From positions 1-7,974 of the forward strand of contig JAQBZT010000131.1 of the NCBI GenBank assembly GCA_027622355.1: DNA of 7,974 nucleotides. Reading direction: 5' to 3'. The translations under genes and the position numbers were made by a program. Positions 6,210-7,974 of the stretch are shown piece after piece (within the stretch, counting starts at the first letter, position 1; each line of letters starts with the position of its first letter). The notes below the pieces were generated by a model. That model was not told the DNA's origin. It made no database searches and saw only the letters and a list, made by a program, of their open reading frames with translations. This DNA comes from a bacterium (GTDB taxonomy: Bacteria; UBA8248).

Positions 6210-7157
6210 GTGAGTGGTGCTGCCGGATGGGATACAGGTATAATCCGGAAAATGGTGAATTTTCTCTCCTCAGTCGGGTCCGGCGAGTTGATGGCCGCCG
6301 GATCTACTTTTTTGTACGGCGCCTGCCTCGTCAGCCTGCGCCAGGGCATGCGGACCGGCACCCCGCTGGCGGCCGTTCTCATCATTCACGGGCTGGTGAG
6401 CGCCGGGGCGCTCGGCTACTCCCTTTACGACGGCTCGATGGCGAACTCGACCCTCCCGCCCCTCCTTTGGTTCGCCGCCCTGGGCATCATGGGTCAGGGG
6501 GTGGGGACTTTTACCCATTTCATCGGTATCGAGCGGATGGGGGTGAGCCGGGCCACCCTGGTCCAGGCCTCCACCCCGATCTGGGGGGTGATCCTCGCGG
6601 TGAGCATCCTCGGCGAGCGCCCCTCGATCTGGGTCGTCATGGGGACCGTTTTCATCGTCACCGGCGTGACTCTTTTCGCGTTCCGGGAGGGCGGGCGGCA
6701 GCGGGAGCGTTTCGCGGTCTGGTTCCGCGGGGAGTTGATCTTTCCCCTTATCTCCTCGGTGGCCTATGCGATGCTGCCGGTGTTCTCGAAATTCGCCTTC
6801 GCCTATCAGCGGACGCCGATCCTCGGCCTGGGGGTTGCCTTCGCGTCCGGGAGCCTGGTGCTCCTGATGGTGCGGCCGCTTCTGCCGGGGGGAGGACGGA
6901 TCCGGGTGAAGCCAGCCGGCGCGCGATGGTTCGCCCTGGCGGGCCTGTTCAACCTGTTTGCGGCTTCTCTCTACTGGAACGCGCTGATGATCGGCCAAAT
7001 CTCCTCGGTGCTCCCCTTGAGCCGCTTGTATCCCTTATGGGTGGTTATTTTCAGCGCGGTGTTTCTCGGCGGGCTCGAGCGGATCACGCTGCGGGTCGTC
7101 CTGGCCGCCTTGCTGGTGGTGGCCGGCGGAGTGCTGATCACGGTGAGCGCCGGGTAA
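6210..7157 (+). CDS. EamA/DMT-superfamily transporter
   Basis: This inner-membrane permease of the drug/metabolite transporter superfamily is built as two tandem EamA repeats with about ten hydrophobic helices. The first repeat ends with ASTPIWGVILAVSILGERPS and a following helix. The second ends with LSRLYPLWVVIFSAVFLGG and the final helix ALLVVAGGVLITV, which are the usual EamA repeat ends. Starting at GTG 6210 gives 315 aa, and the start has an excellent ribosome site, AGGAGG (6196-6201), 8 nt upstream. Starting at ATG 6252 gives 301 aa, which is typical for the family, and removes a non-hydrophobic 14-residue extension. A TATAAT box at 6239-6244 sits right before that ATG. Substrate is unknown; relatives export amino acids, nucleotides or other metabolites. 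It is divergent from the thiolase operon, which may hint at a shared pathway. Confidence 0.9.
   Translation: MSGAAGWDTGIIRKMVNFLSSVGSGELMAAGSTFLYGACLVSLRQGMRTGTPLAAVLIIHGLVSAGALGYSLYDGSMANSTLPPLLWFAALGIMGQGVGTFTHFIGIERMGVSRATLVQASTPIWGVILAVSILGERPSIWVVMGTVFIVTGVTLFAFREGGRQRERFAVWFRGELIFPLISSVAYAMLPVFSKFAFAYQRTPILGLGVAFASGSLVLLMVRPLLPGGGRIRVKPAGARWFALAGLFNLFAASLYWNALMIGQISSVLPLSRLYPLWVVIFSAVFLGGLERITLRVVLAALLVVAGGVLITVSAG
6239..6244 (+). promoter_or_regulatory. Perfect -10 box TATAAT upstream of internal ATG
   Basis: TATAAT (6239-6244) lies 7 nt before the ATG at 6252, so transcription would start at about 6251-6252 and give an essentially leaderless mRNA. No -35 box is found 16-18 bp upstream and no extended TGn is present, so activity is uncertain. 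Confidence 0.35.
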
Positions 7158-7180
7158 GGGCACCTTGCCGCTTTTATTTT
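7153..7180 (+). terminator. Probable intrinsic terminator of the EamA gene
   Basis: GGTAAGG (7153-7159) pairs with CCTTGCC (7163-7169), seven pairs with one G-U, around a GCA loop. It is followed by GCTTTTATTTT. The stem overlaps the TAA stop codon (7155-7157). The stem is short, but the U-rich tail is good. Confidence 0.55.
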
Positions 7181-7268
7181 GTAATTAAATGAAAAATAAA
7201 GGATTATATGAACTATCTCCCGCCCGGAGCTTCCCGTTTTTTTTCGCACCCCCTTGATTTTTTGTATG

Positions 7269-7297
7269 TTGGCGGAATTATGCCCATATGCTATATT
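7269..7297 (+). promoter_or_regulatory. Extended -10 promoter of the cold-shock gene
   Basis: The elements are a -35 box TTGGCG (7269-7274), a 17-bp spacer, and a -10 box TATATT (7292-7297) preceded by TGC, an extended -10 element. Transcription should begin near 7304, leaving a leader of about 70 nt. The upstream flank (7172-7268) is AT-rich with T-runs that could act as an UP element. Confidence 0.7.
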
Positions 7298-7306
7298 GCC
7301 TTTTTT

Positions 7307-7347
7307 GGTGCCCGGGCAATTTGCGATCGGCGCAATCGGCGGGCATC
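7307..7347 (+). promoter_or_regulatory. Structured 5' leader of the cold-shock mRNA
   Basis: GGTGCCCG (7307-7314) can pair with CGGGCATC (7340-7347), eight pairs with one G-U, enclosing an inner hairpin TTGCG (7321-7325) / CGCAA (7331-7335) with a 5-nt loop. The fold begins almost at the predicted transcript start and ends 13 nt before the ribosome site. An alternative self-complementary GCCCGGGC (7310-7317) competes with the outer stem. No E. coli-type cold box was recognised. A regulatory role is inferred only. Confidence 0.45.
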
Positions 7348-7374
7348 AGCTTGCATCTGCAGGAGATTAAGAAA

Positions 7375-7575
7375 TTGGCACAGGGAACAGTAAAGTGGTT
7401 TAATGACGCAAAGGGTTTTGGATTCATTTCACAGGAAGATGGAGATGATGTTTTCGTCCACTTTTCTGCAATTCAGTCGGAGGGTTTTAAATCCTTGAGC
7501 GAGGGGGACCGGGTGACGTTTGACATCACCCAGGGACCGAAAGGACCCCAGGCTCAAAATGTCATGAAGGCGTAG
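7375..7575 (+). CDS. Cold-shock domain protein (CspA family)
   Basis: This 66-aa single-domain cold-shock protein is a five-stranded OB-fold that binds single-stranded RNA and DNA and melts RNA structure. The start of the mature chain, M-AQGTVKWFNDAKGFGFI, includes the RNP1 motif KGFGFI. The RNP2 motif VFVHF follows, and the chain ends ITQGPKGPQAQNVMKA, all typical and of normal length. The TTG at 7375 is the start: AGGAG (7361-7365) is 9 nt upstream and the family N terminus begins exactly here. The frame stays open back to an ATG at 7288, but that codon lies inside the promoter, upstream of the predicted transcript start. Monocistronic: own promoter, leader and terminator. The paralogue type (cold-induced or constitutive) cannot be told from sequence. 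Confidence 0.96.
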   Translation: MAQGTVKWFNDAKGFGFISQEDGDDVFVHFSAIQSEGFKSLSEGDRVTFDITQGPKGPQAQNVMKA

Positions 7576-7602
7576 CTCAAGGAAAGACGAAAGACATCGC
7601 AG

Positions 7603-7635
7603 AGCGGCGGCCGGAAACGGCCGCCGCTTTTTTTT
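7603..7635 (+). terminator. Strong intrinsic terminator of the cold-shock gene
   Basis: AGCGGCGGCCG (7603-7613) pairs perfectly with CGGCCGCCGCT (7618-7628) across a GAAA tetraloop. Eight T residues (7628-7635) follow directly. It is a textbook Rho-independent terminator 28 bp after the stop codon. Confidence 0.95.
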
Positions 7636-7670
7636 GCGGCCCCATTTTCGACAGCGCAGAAAGAGGCGCA

Positions 7671-7700
7671 TTGACGGGGAGCGGCCGGGTTTTCTAAAGT
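7671..7700 (+). promoter_or_regulatory. Candidate promoter of the Fe-S protein gene
   Basis: TTGACG (7671-7676), an 18-bp spacer and TAAAGT (7695-7700, four of six matches) would start transcription near 7707, about 37 nt before the ATG at 7744. A new promoter is expected here because the strong csp terminator lies just upstream. Confidence 0.5.
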
Positions 7701-7743
7701 GCGGGGAGATCCGCTGCCATTCTCCATCGCCGCGAGGGAAGCC

Positions 7744-7974
7744 ATGGCCATCGAAGCCCTATCGTCCTTCGATCTGATGATGGAGGAGCGGATTTCCGCC
7801 ATCACGGAGGCCTGCACTGTCTGCGGAAAGTGCTTCGAGGCCTGCTCCATGCTTCCCTACACCGACCTCGGCGGGGCCGACCCGGAGGCGGCGGTGAAAT
7901 CGGTCGTGGACATCATCAACGGCAGGCCGCATGCGCCGGAGGGCGCGGCCTGGGCCGAGGCCTGCCAGAAGAGC
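7744..7974 (+). CDS. Partial [4Fe-4S] ferredoxin-type protein, possibly HdrD/GlcF-like (5' end only)
   Basis: An ATG at 7744 with GAGGGAA (7734-7740) upstream opens a frame of 77 codons that runs off the window without a stop. Residues 24-34 read CTVCGKCFEAC, a CxxCxxCxxxC ferredoxin-type [4Fe-4S] site at the end of an N-terminal helix. Near the edge, AAWAEACQKS could begin a second cluster motif, as in the W-x-C-x-x-C pattern of two-cluster electron-transfer proteins such as heterodisulfide reductase HdrC/HdrD or glycolate oxidase GlcF. That spacing, with about 40 residues between the sites, suits this group. The C-terminal CCG domains that would settle the assignment lie outside the window. 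It would transfer electrons between a dehydrogenase and the quinone or thiol pool. Confidence 0.8.
   Translation, partial: MAIEALSSFDLMMEERISAITEACTVCGKCFEACSMLPYTDLGGADPEAAVKSVVDIINGRPHAPEGAAWAEACQKS

Noticed and set aside
4285..6213. 642-codon plus-strand frame antisense to the flavoprotein and thiolase genes
   Set aside because: It is the longest open frame in the window, but the translation is Arg/Gly/Ala-rich without hydrophobic core patterns or motifs. The minus-strand proteins have clear family signatures.
7208..7393. 61-codon frame with an AAGGA ribosome-like site overlapping the csp start
   Set aside because: It contains the csp promoter, ends inside csp, and has no recognisable motif. 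A leader peptide was considered, but the predicted transcript begins within it.

Overview
The window is GC-rich bacterial DNA (roughly 65 % by eye), densely coded on both strands, with several GTG and TTG starts and short AT-rich control regions. The mix of genes (SCPx-type thiolase with an OB-fold domain, zinc-free MDR reductase, a D-amino-acid-oxidase-fold flavoprotein, a ferredoxin-type Fe-S protein) would suit an uncultured deltaproteobacterium-like, Tectomicrobia-like or Methylomirabilota-like lineage. No marker here fixes the taxon, so this is a weak inference. No phage, IS transposase, CRISPR array or defence system is visible.

Layout. (1) 60-521 (+) msrA, facing a tRNA-Glu(CUC) gene on the minus strand (533-607) that has its own sigma70-type promoter at 658-686. 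(2) An AT-rich control region (about 700-776) leads into two tandem ZIP-family metal transporter genes (806-1564 and 1576-2304, +). (3) A convergent gap holds an 82-bp imperfect palindromic repeat (2342-2423). (4) A minus-strand operon of three enzymes is transcribed 6099 to 2459: a thiolase-like protein fused to a DUF35-type OB domain, a glycine-oxidase/DAO-type flavoprotein, and a zinc-free quinone-oxidoreductase-like MDR protein. (5) A divergent EamA/DMT transporter (6210-7157, +) ends in a probable terminator. (6) A cold-shock protein gene (7375-7575, +) has a strong extended -10 promoter, a foldable leader and a strong intrinsic terminator. (7) The 5' end of a [4Fe-4S] protein (7744 to the window edge, +) is present.

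How the parts work together. The clearest functional unit is the minus-strand operon. It combines a CoA-ester C-C bond enzyme, an amine/amino-acid-oxidising flavoprotein and an NAD(P)H-dependent reductase, which suggests catabolism of an acyl-CoA or amino-acid-like substrate that cannot be named from sequence. The divergent EamA exporter/permease could serve the same pathway but may be unrelated. The two ZIP genes probably form one transcription unit, and the upstream copy has a degenerate metal-site motif. The remaining genes are housekeeping or stress genes (msrA, tRNA, csp). The most unusual object is the thiolase-OB fusion, which lacks the thiolase nucleophilic cysteine.
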